A stretch of 64,000 bases of DNA from Diplonema papillatum (GCA_030068145.1 JAPJBO010000760.1:46824-110823), one strand, 5' to 3'. Positions 24,242 to 34,388 are shown, numbered from the stretch's first letter. Notes: generated by a model not told the origin, from the letters alone. Numbers and translations: made by a program.

Positions 24242-24282
<41 letters not shown>
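24242..24282 (+). repeat. (CTA)n trinucleotide array 3, short
   Basis: Only about 13 units between the B repeat of element B and A1 of element C. Inside elements A and C the same B|A junction has no CTA at all, so this short tract marks a true element boundary. Confidence 0.95.
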
Positions 24283-24454
24283 GTGGTTTACCGTGGGAAT
24301 TGGAGCAAAGCGCATGGCAGGATGAGCACCCACCCAAACCAACACCAGAAGAGTTTTGGGAGGAGGCGGGGTTTCAAGTAGACAGTCACTCTGGCAAAAC
24401 TAAAAGACCCAGCAGGATCAAAGAATGTCAGTCACACCTTCCTCTTTCTTTTTT
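24281..24454 (+). repeat. Element C 5' terminal repeat A1
   Basis: Matches A2 (27772-27945) closely, from CTGTGGTTTACCG through the pyrimidine run CTTCCTCTTTCTTTTT. A2 carries an extra ~16 bp of C-rich sequence before B2. Confidence 0.9.
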
Positions 24455-24539
24455 CTCTACCTCCTTTTTCGGTAAAGCACACGAACACCCACGACACGAG
24501 AAAACACGCGACACGCTTCCCTTTTCTCTTTTTTCGCTG

Positions 24540-24551
24540 ATGTCGGGATGA
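24540..24551 (+). promoter_or_regulatory. Three-codon uORF overlapping the element C start codon
   Basis: ATG-TCG-GGA-TGA, with the stop sharing bases with the main ATG at 24548 (ATGA overlap). Element B has the same arrangement at 20884-20895 (ATG-TCG-AGA-TGA). Such overlaps are known to support termination-reinitiation in other systems; that role here is inference. Confidence 0.5.
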
Positions 24552-27493
24552 GAGACCGGAGGACGAGCGATGTGTGGCGGGACCTCGGGTGCGGTCAGCG
24601 CGCCGAGGACGTGATCCTCGAGCTCCAGCTCGAGTATGTTGTTCCGGGGCACGCGTTCGGGTCCGACTGCGTGTGCGCGTTGGAGAGTCGGTTCGAGCCC
24701 TTGCGGGAGTGGCTCTACGTCGCAGAGTCGCTCGAGGGGTGGCGTGGTCGCCGTCAGTTCGTGTCGTTGGGAGAGCTGTTGCTGCGGGAACTGCGCATCG
24801 AGTTCGTGTGCGCCCGCGAGGGGTTCTCGCGGAAGGAGTTCCAGATGCAATTGCAGCTGGAGAGCGAGGACGCGCTGGACAGGGCGGCGGCTGGGCTCTG
24901 GTGGGAGCGCCGCCAGTCGGTCAGCGGGGCACCGCCTTCCGAGGAGAGGCCGCGCAGGCGGAGGAGGCGTATCCCTCCCGCGGTTCGGCGCCGTCGCAAG
25001 CGCGACCAGGGCGAAGCGGTGACGCCTCCGCGGCAGCCCGACCTTCCGAACGCTCCCCTCCTCCCTCCCCGACCAACCGACAACCAGTCAACCAACCCCA
25101 CGGGAATGGTCATTGACGAACACCAGCGAGGCACTGCCTCTTCGTCTGACACCCGTGCCACAGCCCGCACTTCCCCGAATGCAGGGGGACCCTTAGCGCA
25201 GCGACTCAGCGCGGATTCAGGTTCGCAGAGCGACGCAGCGCGAGGCCCCGCAGGCGCAACGACCTGCGGTTACGCGGCGCATGACATCGGCCACAGCGGT
25301 GGTGTTGGGTGTGACAACTCATGCCCCGATGCGCAGCGACCCGGTCCGGTTGGCGATTTCCCGTCAGGGGAACACGTAGCGTGCTCAGACGGTACGCTGC
25401 GACCCGGCCCGGAAGAGGACCTTTTGGGGGCGAGAAGTTTCGCGGTGGGTGAGTGGAGTCCTGCCCTCGGGATGGCACCCAGGGTGGTAGATGGGCTAGG
25501 CCCTTTTTCGCTGCCAACCCCTGTGCAACCAGGGATGGCACCGCTAGGTGTCACGGGGTTCGCCCCTTCTATTTTTGGTATGTGGGAGGCCGGCGCTCCT
25601 TTTAATTCTTCCCTGAATGCTTTGAATGTGCCGGCCTTTGCAGGAGGAGCGCCTTCTCCAGGGGGGTTTTTCCCCATGACTTCCGCGCTTCAGAGCGTTC
25701 CGGAGTACAGGGTGGCAGATCTGCTGCCCGCCGAAGAGTTACCCGCTCCGCCAGCCGTGCCCGCCTCTGGGTTTGCAGCATTGCCGCCGCACGTAGGGGA
25801 TGATCTGGCTCCGCTGAGCGACGTTGTGGGCCGTCGGGTCCACGGCTTTACCCGACGTGCGCATAACACGCGTCTTCCACAGTCGCAGGCGGAAAAGGAG
25901 GCACCTCTCCACGTGGCGGCGGTGCCGGCCATGGACACGGAGGCGCTCCGGCTCAGGATGAAACCTGACGTACGCGTCAGATTTGACTCGGTCTGGAACG
26001 CCACGTTTTCCCCCGTTCGTGGCGCGAAAGAAGGAAACTCTTCCGAGGGCCAGCAGAGGAGGAGTCACCTCATGCACTCCCACGCGTCTGAGCTCGTCAG
26101 GCTTGGCATCGCGTCGCCTTCCGACACGCCGGGTACTTTCCGCAACGTGCCTTTTACGGTTGTGGAAGACAAGGCGGGCCGCCTGCGCCAACGGTTCATT
26201 CTGTGGACGCAGGAGGCTAACGACTTGCTGAGCCGCCAAGGCTACGTGGCTCAGGTACCATTGGGCCACGTCTCCGGGTATCTCGACGTAGTCGAGTCCG
26301 AGTGCGCCACAACGCGTGATTTGCGTTGTGGCTTTTATCAAGTCGAAGTCCCGGAGGAGGCTCGAAAGAACTTCGGTTTCCTCGATGAACAAGGCAATGC
26401 CTACGTCCTAAATAGGCTGCCGATGGGACACTCGTGTGCACCAGAGCTGATGCACACGCTAACAGCAACGTTAGCAAGTCACCCAGACTTCGTTGGGCCT
26501 GAATTCACGGCCGACGGGGTAACAGTCCATGCCTGGGTGGACAACATTCGTATAAGTGGGTCCCGTGCCGCAGTGCTCTGCCAGACCGAGGAACTTGATC
26601 GGCTGGCCGCACGGGTCCATGCTTCTTGGAAGCCCGAGGATAGCAACGACGCTTCCTCGGGCTACGATTTTATAGGGGTCACTTTTGACCACGGTCGGAA
26701 GACCGTCTCTCCTGCGGCTCGTCTGATCGAAAAGATCCGGGCCGTGGATTTGTCTAGCCCCACCGCCGGCGATTTAGAATCGCTCGGCGGTCGCCTGCTC
26801 CATGCGAGCGCAGTCGTGAACGCGTTCCCCGGCTCGTTCTGGTTCGCCGTCAAGTTCTTGCGACGGATAACGAACGGCCTCAACAAGGGGACCCGCACCC
26901 AATCAGAGACTGTGCTTGTGCCGGCCTCCGTACGGAGAGATTTGCGATCGTGGGTTGATTCTGTCGATGTGAACAGAAGGTTCACGCGTCCGTCCACGAA
27001 CCGTCCGTACGCGGTCTACGTGGACGCTTCCTTGCTGGGGTGGGGCGCTGTCCTGGTTGACCGGCAGACAGCAGAGCTGACCGTGTTGGGTGGCACATGG
27101 ACCGAGCAGGAAGCTCGGCACCACATCAACACGCTAGAAGCACTGGCTCTGAAGAGAGCCGTGGATGCGCTACCCCCGTCAGTATTAGGTAGCGCAGTCG
27201 ACGTTCATGTCGACAACACTACCGTAGTCGGGGTGGCACGAAAGAAGAACTGCATGCTGAACAAATCATTGAATGACGCAGTTGTGCACGCGTTGACTCG
27301 ACTACGGGATTTGAAATGTTCCTGGTCCATCTCGTGGATCAGCACGAAGGAGAACCCGGCCGATGTCCCTTCAAGAGTCGCCCTTGCTGCTGACGCCTCG
27401 GAAGAGGATCGACAGCGACTTTTACTTGCGGTGAGGGCATTCTTTACTCGCGGGGGGGCAGGTGGCGTGACGTCGTCCCAGCGGCGATCATAG
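24548..27493 (+). CDS. Element C gag-RT-RNase H polyprotein
   Basis: 981 residues with the same order as element B: gag-like domain (1-125), basic patch (RRRRIPPAVRRRRKRDQ), Pro/Gly-rich linker shorter than in B, RT and RNase H. Motif A lies near residue 587 (TTRDLRCGFYQV), motif B near 622 (LPMGHSCAPE) and motif C near 661 (WVDNIR). RNase H residues are YVDAS near 823, the Glu of NTLEALAL near 862, HVDNTT near 886 and NPADVPS near 935. The stop lies inside repeat B1. The gag domain is homologous to the separate truncated gag ORF of element D, which argues that A-C fused gag to RT while losing, or never having, the recombinase. Confidence 0.91.
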   Translation: MRDRRTSDVWRDLGCGQRAEDVILELQLEYVVPGHAFGSDCVCALESRFEPLREWLYVAESLEGWRGRRQFVSLGELLLRELRIEFVCAREGFSRKEFQMQLQLESEDALDRAAAGLWWERRQSVSGAPPSEERPRRRRRRIPPAVRRRRKRDQGEAVTPPRQPDLPNAPLLPPRPTDNQSTNPTGMVIDEHQRGTASSSDTRATARTSPNAGGPLAQRLSADSGSQSDAARGPAGATTCGYAAHDIGHSGGVGCDNSCPDAQRPGPVGDFPSGEHVACSDGTLRPGPEEDLLGARSFAVGEWSPALGMAPRVVDGLGPFSLPTPVQPGMAPLGVTGFAPSIFGMWEAGAPFNSSLNALNVPAFAGGAPSPGGFFPMTSALQSVPEYRVADLLPAEELPAPPAVPASGFAALPPHVGDDLAPLSDVVGRRVHGFTRRAHNTRLPQSQAEKEAPLHVAAVPAMDTEALRLRMKPDVRVRFDSVWNATFSPVRGAKEGNSSEGQQRRSHLMHSHASELVRLGIASPSDTPGTFRNVPFTVVEDKAGRLRQRFILWTQEANDLLSRQGYVAQVPLGHVSGYLDVVESECATTRDLRCGFYQVEVPEEARKNFGFLDEQGNAYVLNRLPMGHSCAPELMHTLTATLASHPDFVGPEFTADGVTVHAWVDNIRISGSRAAVLCQTEELDRLAARVHASWKPEDSNDASSGYDFIGVTFDHGRKTVSPAARLIEKIRAVDLSSPTAGDLESLGGRLLHASAVVNAFPGSFWFAVKFLRRITNGLNKGTRTQSETVLVPASVRRDLRSWVDSVDVNRRFTRPSTNRPYAVYVDASLLGWGAVLVDRQTAELTVLGGTWTEQEARHHINTLEALALKRAVDALPPSVLGSAVDVHVDNTTVVGVARKKNCMLNKSLNDAVVHALTRLRDLKCSWSISWISTKENPADVPSRVALAADASEEDRQRLLLAVRAFFTRGGAGGVTSSQRRS

Positions 27494-27771
27494 CTTGCCT
27501 CATGGTCGGTGTTCTTCCCCTTCGTTTGTTCTTTATGTGAGTTCCATCCTGACTGGTTTTTCACCGTTCTCTTTCGATTGGAGTGGCCAGGGCGAAACGG
27601 GACGATCCCGTCAAGTGGGAGAGACCCACTACGAAACAGATCCGAGCAAGCGGAAAAAAGAGCCCAGGCCGAGAGAGAGAGTGTGTGTGCGGCCAGAGAA
27701 ACGCCAGACAACGACTGCAGATCCCGCCTCAGAACGAGTGCGATGATGCCAGAAGAAGCCAGCAACAATTC
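27465..27771 (+). repeat. Element C split direct repeat, copy B1
   Basis: 307 bp from GCGTGACGTCG to AATTC, overlapping the last codons of the ORF and repeated at 27962-28268. Confidence 0.92.
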
Positions 27772-27961
27772 CTGTGGTTTACCGTGGGAATTGGAGCAAA
27801 GCGCATGGCAGGATGAGCACCCACCCAAACCAACACCAGAAGAGTTTTGGGAGGAGGCGGGGTTTCAAGTAGACAGTCACTCTGGCAAAACTAAAAGACC
27901 CAGCAGGATCAAAGAATGTCAGTCACACCTTCCTCTTTCTTTTTCCCACCCTCCATCCCCC
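27772..27961 (+). repeat. Element C repeat A2
   Basis: 190 bp; a near copy of A1, lying between B1 and B2 with no CTA units at either junction. Confidence 0.9.
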
Positions 27962-28268
27962 GCGTGACGTCGTCCCAGCGGCGATCATAGCTTGCCTCAT
28001 GGTCGGTGTTCTTCCCCTTCGTTTGTTCTTTATGTGAGTTCCATCCTGACTGGTTTTTCACCGTTCTCTTTCGATTGGAGTGGCCAGGGCGAAACGGGAC
28101 GATCCCGTCAAGTGGGAGAGACCCACTACGAAACAGATCCGAGCAAGCGGAAAAAAGAGCCCAGGCCGAGAGAGAGAGTGTGTGTGCGGCCAGAGAAACG
28201 CCAGACAACGACTGCAGATCCCGCCTCAGAACGAGTGCGATGATGCCAGAAGAAGCCAGCAACAATTC
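27962..28268 (+). repeat. Element C split direct repeat, copy B2
   Basis: Ends AATTC and abuts CTACTA of array 4, which defines the 3' end of element C to the base. Confidence 0.92.
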
Positions 28269-28790
<522 letters not shown>

Positions 28791-28791
28791 G

Positions 28792-29007
28792 CTCGGTAAC
28801 GACCTCCTTCTGGACCTCCGTGCCCAGCGCGTCTACGTTGAGGAGGGAATAAGCCGGAAATCCGTCATGCGCGGTCTCCAACAGTTAACGGATGATCCGT
28901 TCGACAAGGTCGTGGCCGGGATTCGAGGACAACGCGAAAAGTCGGAGCGTCCGAGGCGGCAGTACAAGAAGTCGCAGGGAAACGGAAAGGCCGGAGGGAA
29001 ACATTGA
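28792..29007 (+). pseudogene. Element D gag-like ORF, C-terminal fragment
   Basis: 71 codons ending at TGA 29005. The segment LGNDLLLDLRAQRVYVEEG through TDDPFDKVVAGI aligns with LGELLLRELRIEFLCAQGG through SEDPLDRAVAKL of element B, followed by a Lys/Arg-rich tail. An in-frame TAG at the array junction closes it upstream, so the N-terminus is lost. The recombinase ORF follows in the same frame after this single TGA. Confidence 0.7.
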
Positions 29008-29034
29008 CTGGCCGTCCTCCGGCCCCCAAAACTC

Positions 29035-30243
29035 ATGCCAGTTACGAAGTCCGCCCATCCGGGCGCAGTCAACCAAATTCTTCATGTTCGCCCGCCCCAG
29101 GTCGTGGGACCTCACCAGACCCTTCGCGCGAGGAGAGACCTCCCTCGTCCGAAACCGCCCGGTCGTGCAAGAGCTGCGCCTGCATTGGCGTGTTCTTCGA
29201 CGTTGCTGAGCGGTTGTCCAACGTTGCTGAGACCCTCCAACGTGTCTGCGGCGGCCTCTCAGGCGCCAGGGTGGGCGAGCCGTCCACAGACAGCTATAGG
29301 CCGCGCCGTCCACAGTCTTCTGACGGGTTGGACACCTGGGCGCACGATCCGTACGGGCGAGGCGCTGGTGACGGTGCCGCAAGCGGAAGCGCGCTTGGCT
29401 GCCCTCGCGCAGACGATGTGGGCCGAAACCACTCTCCAGGAGCGCCGTGGCTTGTGGCGGCGGCTCCAGGCCTGGACGTCGGAGCGCGGCCTCCTGATCG
29501 ATGCGAATGTCGCGTGTGTCTTTCTGGCGGCTACGGGCGTGAGGCCCCAAGGGCTACTCACGTATGCGAAGTCCCTGTCGGCGGTATTTGGGTCGATGGG
29601 CCTCGACAACAGTCCCCTGCGTGTGCTCTCTTCGGCACTGCGCAATACGGGCGCGGCAGTTCCCCTGTGCCAAGCTACCCCGGTAAAGAAGCAGACCCTC
29701 CTTTCGTGGGCGGAGGGCCAGCCGGCCACGATCAGGCTCGGGGTTTTTCTGTGTTGGAAGGCGGCAGCCCGTTGGGGGGAGGTAGCGTCGCTGTCGTCGC
29801 ACCAGTTCCTGCTTGTTACGGCGGAGGAAGTCATCGTCGACTGGATGCAGACGCCAAAGGGCCGCCGCCGCAACCCCTTCAGAGCGTCGAGGTTCACTGT
29901 CGTGAAGGGGCACCTGACCGCCGAGATTGCGGCCCTCTATCAGGTCTGTGCGCCGTTCCGGCAGCTCTCGGCGATGACGGCAACGACCTTGGACGCTACC
30001 TGGGCCCGGACCCCGACGATGAACGGGTTCTCCGCCCACTCGATCAAGAGAGGGGCGATGACGCACCTCTTCGCGCTGATGGCACGCGGGGAACCGATCT
30101 CGCCGTACCTCGTCGATCGCCTGGGCAAGCACGAGGAGAAGGGCGGCCCGGGGACGCTATCCGACATGACGATTCGGTACGGCGGTGGCCTCGTCGACAT
30201 GGCACGCGCCCTGGAGACGGGGAAGGTCACGATCTTTCTGTGA
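29035..30243 (+). CDS. Element D tyrosine recombinase (integrase)
   Basis: 402 residues. YR enzymes of DIRS-order retroelements insert a circular DNA copy through a covalent 3'-phosphotyrosine intermediate without target duplication. The catalytic set is visible in the C-terminal half: Arg in KAAARWGEV, His-x-x-Arg in HSIKRG, a further His in LGKHEE and the presumed nucleophile Tyr in MTIRYGGG. The N-terminal ~90 residues are Pro/Arg-rich and may not be part of the fold. It is in frame with the upstream gag fragment across one TGA, and the RT frame follows at -1. It is the obvious candidate enzyme for integrating all four elements at CTA arrays; that is inference. Confidence 0.87.
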   Translation: MPVTKSAHPGAVNQILHVRPPQVVGPHQTLRARRDLPRPKPPGRARAAPALACSSTLLSGCPTLLRPSNVSAAASQAPGWASRPQTAIGRAVHSLLTGWTPGRTIRTGEALVTVPQAEARLAALAQTMWAETTLQERRGLWRRLQAWTSERGLLIDANVACVFLAATGVRPQGLLTYAKSLSAVFGSMGLDNSPLRVLSSALRNTGAAVPLCQATPVKKQTLLSWAEGQPATIRLGVFLCWKAAARWGEVASLSSHQFLLVTAEEVIVDWMQTPKGRRRNPFRASRFTVVKGHLTAEIAALYQVCAPFRQLSAMTATTLDATWARTPTMNGFSAHSIKRGAMTHLFALMARGEPISPYLVDRLGKHEEKGGPGTLSDMTIRYGGGLVDMARALETGKVTIFL

Positions 30244-31913
30244 CCAGCTTCTTGCGGTCGGATGTCTTCGAGAAGTCGGGCGGGCATTCGATCACCAGAC
30301 GAGGCGGCTCGACACGGCTCCCTCGGACGAAGGAAGAGAAGGAGGCTCCCCTTCACGCAGCATCCATCGACTGTATGGACGTGGAGAAGTTGAAGAATCG
30401 GATGACACCGGCGGCGCGCAAGCGTTTTGACGATACGTGGCGCCTGACGTTTTCACCGGAAACCGGCGACCTTCTACCGTCAATGGGATCGCCTTCCCGA
30501 CTCGATCCTAGACATGCGCGCGAGCTGTCCAAACACGGTATCGCCAGACGAGCGCCTGGTCCGGGCCCTCTGGTAAACGTGCCCTTCACCGTCATCGAGG
30601 AGAAGGACGGGGCGTTGCGCCAGCGATTCATTTTGTGGTCGTTCGATGGGAATCGTGTGGCCGACGCCCAGGGTTACGAAGCGCACGTGCCATTGGGGCA
30701 TGTGTCCAAGTACCTTACCGCGGTACATGAGGAGTGTGGCACGACGCGGGACTTCAGAACGGGGTTCTACGCAGTGGCCATTCCTCCAGGCGCAACTCGG
30801 CTCTTCCGGTTCTGCGACGCGGAGGGCGCATGGTGGGAGTTGACACGTCTCCCCATGGGGCATTCGTGTGCCCCGGAGATAATGCACACTCTTGCCGCCG
30901 TTTCGGCCGGGCATCCGGACTACGTGATGCCCGAGTTTGCGGAGCGCTCTGTGGTTGTCGATGTGTGGGTCGACAACATCAGATACGCCGGAACAAAGAA
31001 GTCCGTCGTCGAAGCCACTCGACGTTTGGATCGGACCGCCTCCGACTGCGGCCTAACTTGGAAAGAGACGGATTCGCAAACTGCCTCACGGCAGTACGAG
31101 TTCATCGGAGTCCGGTGGGATCATGTGTCACACCAGGTGGCGCTGTGCCGCAAGCTCAAGCGGAAGCTGTTGGAAACGCGCTACGTGCTGGGTGCTGCGA
31201 CCGTTCCGGCGCATGAGTTGGAAACCTTGGGAGGGCGCCTGCTGCACGCATCGGCCATCGCGGGGATTTTCCCCGGGTCCTTCTGGTTTTCGCTGAAGTT
31301 TCTCCGACGTGTCACCAACGCGTTGAATCGAGGAGCCAAGCTGCCGTCCGATTACGTGTCGATTTCCCCGTGCGTGCGGGCGTCTCTGCAAACCTGGATT
31401 GATTCGGTTTTGAAACCTCGCAGTCTTCCAACCGGAGCGGCGAGGCCGTCTATAACGGCCTTTGTAGATGCCAGTAAAAAAGGTTGGGGGGGCGTCCTCG
31501 TCGACTCTCGCACATCAGAGGTGACTATCCTTGGTGCGGCGTGGTCCCGCGAGGAGTCCCTCTTTCATATAAACGAGCTCGAGGCGCTGGCTTTCGAGCG
31601 TGTTCTTTTGTGCTTGCCCGATACTGTGTCTGGGGGTCGGGTTGACGTTGTCGTCGACAACACAACCGTCAAAGGAGTCGCGCGGAAAGGTGCGTGTCTG
31701 CGGAGTTCCGTGTTGAACAACGCGGTGGTTGCAGGTTTGAAGCGGGTGCAGTCCTTGAACTGCGCTATATCGGTTCGATGGGTGAGGAGTGCAGGAAATC
31801 CCGCTGATCTCCCATCCCGGGTTCCCTTGACGGCCTTCACTCCTCAGTCCGTGGCGGCGGTGACACAAGCGGTGAGGACGTTTTTCACTGGCGGAGTGGT
31901 GGATGGATTGTGA
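30240..31913 (+). CDS. Element D RT-RNase H
   Basis: About 557 residues, in the -1 frame relative to the recombinase. Homology to elements A-C begins within ten codons of the YR stop (RSDVFEKS, then TRLPRTKEEKEAPLH). RT motif A is TTRDFRTGFYAV, motif B LPMGHSCAPEIM and motif C VWVDNIR, again with Asn for the second Asp. RNase H keeps FVDASKKGWGGVLV, NELEALAF, VVVDNTTV and NPADLPSR. The first ATG in this frame is at 30374, well inside conserved sequence, so expression by -1 frameshifting from the YR ORF, or a non-ATG start, is likely; I see no canonical slippery heptamer. The same frame is open back to 29004, overprinting the YR gene. Confidence 0.88.
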   Translation: MTSFLRSDVFEKSGGHSITRRGGSTRLPRTKEEKEAPLHAASIDCMDVEKLKNRMTPAARKRFDDTWRLTFSPETGDLLPSMGSPSRLDPRHARELSKHGIARRAPGPGPLVNVPFTVIEEKDGALRQRFILWSFDGNRVADAQGYEAHVPLGHVSKYLTAVHEECGTTRDFRTGFYAVAIPPGATRLFRFCDAEGAWWELTRLPMGHSCAPEIMHTLAAVSAGHPDYVMPEFAERSVVVDVWVDNIRYAGTKKSVVEATRRLDRTASDCGLTWKETDSQTASRQYEFIGVRWDHVSHQVALCRKLKRKLLETRYVLGAATVPAHELETLGGRLLHASAIAGIFPGSFWFSLKFLRRVTNALNRGAKLPSDYVSISPCVRASLQTWIDSVLKPRSLPTGAARPSITAFVDASKKGWGGVLVDSRTSEVTILGAAWSREESLFHINELEALAFERVLLCLPDTVSGGRVDVVVDNTTVKGVARKGACLRSSVLNNAVVAGLKRVQSLNCAISVRWVRSAGNPADLPSRVPLTAFTPQSVAAVTQAVRTFFTGGVVDGL

Positions 31914-32126
31914 TCTCGCCTGGTTGGCCCATTGACATGGTCAACAGGCACACTCTATCCCATTCGCTAGTTGCAAGTTATCAAGGTTCTGTCTGACTTC
32001 TCTTTCCTCCCCTTTCCGATGATGAATACTCCGGATGGCGTAGGTAGCCAAGCCCACCCTGAGTACAATGACCGAAGACCTAAGCCGAGACCGAGTGCGA
32101 TGAGGCCAGAAGCTAGCTGCCAATTC
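31907..32126 (+). repeat. Element D split direct repeat, copy B1
   Basis: 220 bp from ATTGTGATCTCGCC, overlapping the RT stop codon, to AATTC. Repeated at 32266-32485. Its sequence is unrelated to the B repeats of A-C except for the terminal CAATTC. Confidence 0.9.
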
Positions 32127-32265
32127 CTTTAGTACACGGTAGGAACTGGAGCAAAGCGCATGGCAGGATGAGCACACCACCCGAGCCTACAACAGGAGAC
32201 TTCGGGTGGGCTGAGGTGGGTCTTCTGAGACTGAATTCTTCTTCTTCCCGCCCTCCCTTGCCCCC
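32127..32265 (+). repeat. Element D repeat A2
   Basis: 139 bp starting CTTTAGTACACGG. It contains GGAACTGGAGCAAAGCGCAT, the one block conserved between families. The matching 5' copy A1 is not present in the window. Confidence 0.8.
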
Positions 32266-32485
32266 ATTGTGATCTCGCCTGGTTGGCCCATTGACATGGT
32301 CAACAGGCACACTCTATCCCATTCGCTAGTTGCAAGTTATCAAGGTTCTGTCTGACTTCTCTTTCCTCCCCTTTCCGATGATGAATACTCCGGATGGCGT
32401 AGGTAGCCAAGCCCACCCTGAGTACAATGACCGAAGACCTAAGCCGAGACCGAGTGCGATGAGGCCAGAAGCTAGCTGCCAATTC
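32266..32485 (+). repeat. Element D split direct repeat, copy B2
   Basis: Second copy of B1, ending AATTC directly before CTACTA of array 5. Confidence 0.9.
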
Positions 32486-32852
<367 letters not shown>

Positions 32853-32903
32853 TTGTGTTGGTAGCATGCAAGTGCTGCAAGTGAAGACCGAGCTGCGCGC
32901 TGG

Positions 32904-33012
32904 CCCCACCCCTGACAGTGACTGCACCCCACCCTTGACAGTAGACTGCACCCCACCCCTGACAGTGACTGCACCCCCCTGACAGTGACTGCACCCCACC
33001 CCTGACAGTGAC
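32904..33012 (-). repeat. G-rich minisatellite, short inverted arm
   Basis: Four to five units of the reverse complement of the 23/24-bp unit found at 33100-33946. The two arms face each other across ~90 bp of unique sequence and could form a large hairpin. Confidence 0.9.
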
Positions 33013-33099
33013 GCGTCCACAAACACGGTGACACCGTCAGCGATATCCGGGTCGGCGACGGAGACGACACAAGTATCGCGGTGCTCGCTCTGACACTCG

Positions 33100-33946
33100 T
33101 GCAGTCACTGCAGGGGTGGGGTGCAGTCGCTGTCAGGGGTGGGGTGCAGTCACTCCCAGGGGTGGGGTGCAGTCACTCAGGGGTGGGGTGCAGTCTACTG
33201 TCAGGGGTGGGGTGCAGTCACTGTCAGGGGTGGGGTGCAGTCTACTGTCAGGGGTGGGGTGCAGTCACTGTCAGGGGTGGGGTGCAGTCTACTGTCAGGG
33301 GTGGGGTGCAGTCACTGTCAGGGGTGGGGTGCAGTCACTGTCAGGGGTGGGGTGCAGTCGCTGTCAGGGGTGGGGTGCAGTCGCTGTCAGGGGTGGGGTG
33401 CAGTCTACTGTCAGGGGTGGGGTGCAGTCGCTGTCAGGGGTGGGGTGCAGTCGCTGTCAGGGGTGGGGTGCAGTCTACTGTCAGGGGTGGGGTGCAGTAA
33501 CTGTCAGGGGTGGGGTGCAGTCTACTGTCAGGGGTGGGGTGCAGTCACTGTCAGGGGTGGGGTGCAGTCACTGTCAGGGGTGGGGTGCAGTCACTGTCAG
33601 GGGTGGGGTGCAGTCACTGTCAGGGGTGGGGTGCAGTCACTGTCAGGGGTGGGGTGCAGTCGCTGTCAGGGGTGGGGTGCAGTCACTGTCAGGGGTGGGG
33701 TGCAGTCACTGCAGGGGTGGGGTGCAGTCTACTGTCAGGGGTGGGGTGCAGTCACTGTCAGGGGTGGGGTGCAGTCACTGTCAGGGGTGGGGTGCAGTCT
33801 ACTGTCAGGGGTGGGGTGCAGTCTACTGTCAGGGGTGGGGTGCAGTCACTGTCAGGGGTGGGGTGCAGTCACTGTCAGGGGTGGGGTGCAGTCTACTGTC
33901 AGGGGTGGGGTGCAGTCACTGTCAGGGGTGGGGTGCAGTCACTGTA
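33100..33946 (+). repeat. G-rich minisatellite, long arm
   Basis: About 36 tandem copies, judged by length, of the unit GTCAGGGGTGGGGTGCAGTC followed by ACT, GCT or TACT (23 or 24 bp). G4-T-G4 tracts occur in every unit on the + strand, so G-quadruplex formation in DNA or in the intron RNA is plausible. It is open in several frames, but those ORFs are repeat artefacts. Confidence 0.95.
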
Positions 33947-34388
33947 GCCGCGACACGGCCGAGATGGCAATCTCCGCTCCTGGAGTTCGATGCGCATAAA
34001 AGTGCTGAAGGCGTTGCCGTTTAGGCTCGCCGTCTTTTCCACTTTACTTTGATCATAGGTGTCACGGCAAGTTTTGGCAGCCGCTGCTCCCGCTCGAGCT
34101 TTAGTCCTTCGTTATCCTGCAAGAGAGTACACCACACCGCTTTTGATTCCGCCTTTCCATTAGTCCGTGGGTTTCCAGAAAGACGAGCGATGAAAGAACA
34201 CCGACAGCAACAGCAACAACAACACCATCAACAATTCCAGTGTCAACTGTAGGAATCTCTCAGCGGAGGAGCGGAGAACGTACTTACCCCATGTCCGCTA
34301 AACCTCGCAGTACTAAATACTCAGGAATTATATACCGCTAGTTTTCCCACAAAAGAAAAATCGAAGCTGCCTTTTTTTCTAGCAAACG
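33947..34388. other. Unique part of PLC intron 2
   Basis: No gene seen. It contains a short CAG/CAA run near 34205-34235 and no recognisable element. Confidence 0.6.

Larger units (their letters stand above)
24281..28268 (+). mobile_element. YR-type retroelement C, structurally complete A1-ORF-B1-A2-B2
   Basis: The best-preserved copy. A1 is 24281-24454, the gag-RT-RNase H ORF 24548-27493, B1 27465-27771, A2 27772-27961 and B2 27962-28268. A1 and A2 agree closely for 174 bp; B1 and B2 are 307 bp each at 497-bp spacing. The left junction is CTACT|GTGGTTTACC, the right AATTC|CTACTA, and the internal B1|A2 junction AATTC-CT-GTGG. This is the split-direct-repeat plan known for Ngaro, PAT and VIPER elements. 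It carries no recombinase gene. Confidence 0.92.
28791..32485 (+). mobile_element. YR-type retroelement D (gag fragment, tyrosine recombinase, RT-RNase H)
   Basis: A different family from A-C but with the same plan. A partial gag ORF, a complete YR ORF and an RT-RNase H ORF are followed by B1 (31907-32126), A2 (32127-32265) and B2 (32266-32485), B1 and B2 being 359 bp apart. The 3' end is AATTC|CTACTA, as in A-C. The A2 repeat shares the GGAGCAAAGCGCATGGCAGG block with A-C. The 5' end is missing: the array meets the middle of gag. It is the only element in the window carrying a recombinase. Confidence 0.9.

Noticed and set aside
33081..34024. Repeat ORFs of 139-302 codons over the G-rich minisatellite
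   Set aside because: Open in all three + frames because of repeat composition; located in a PLC intron.
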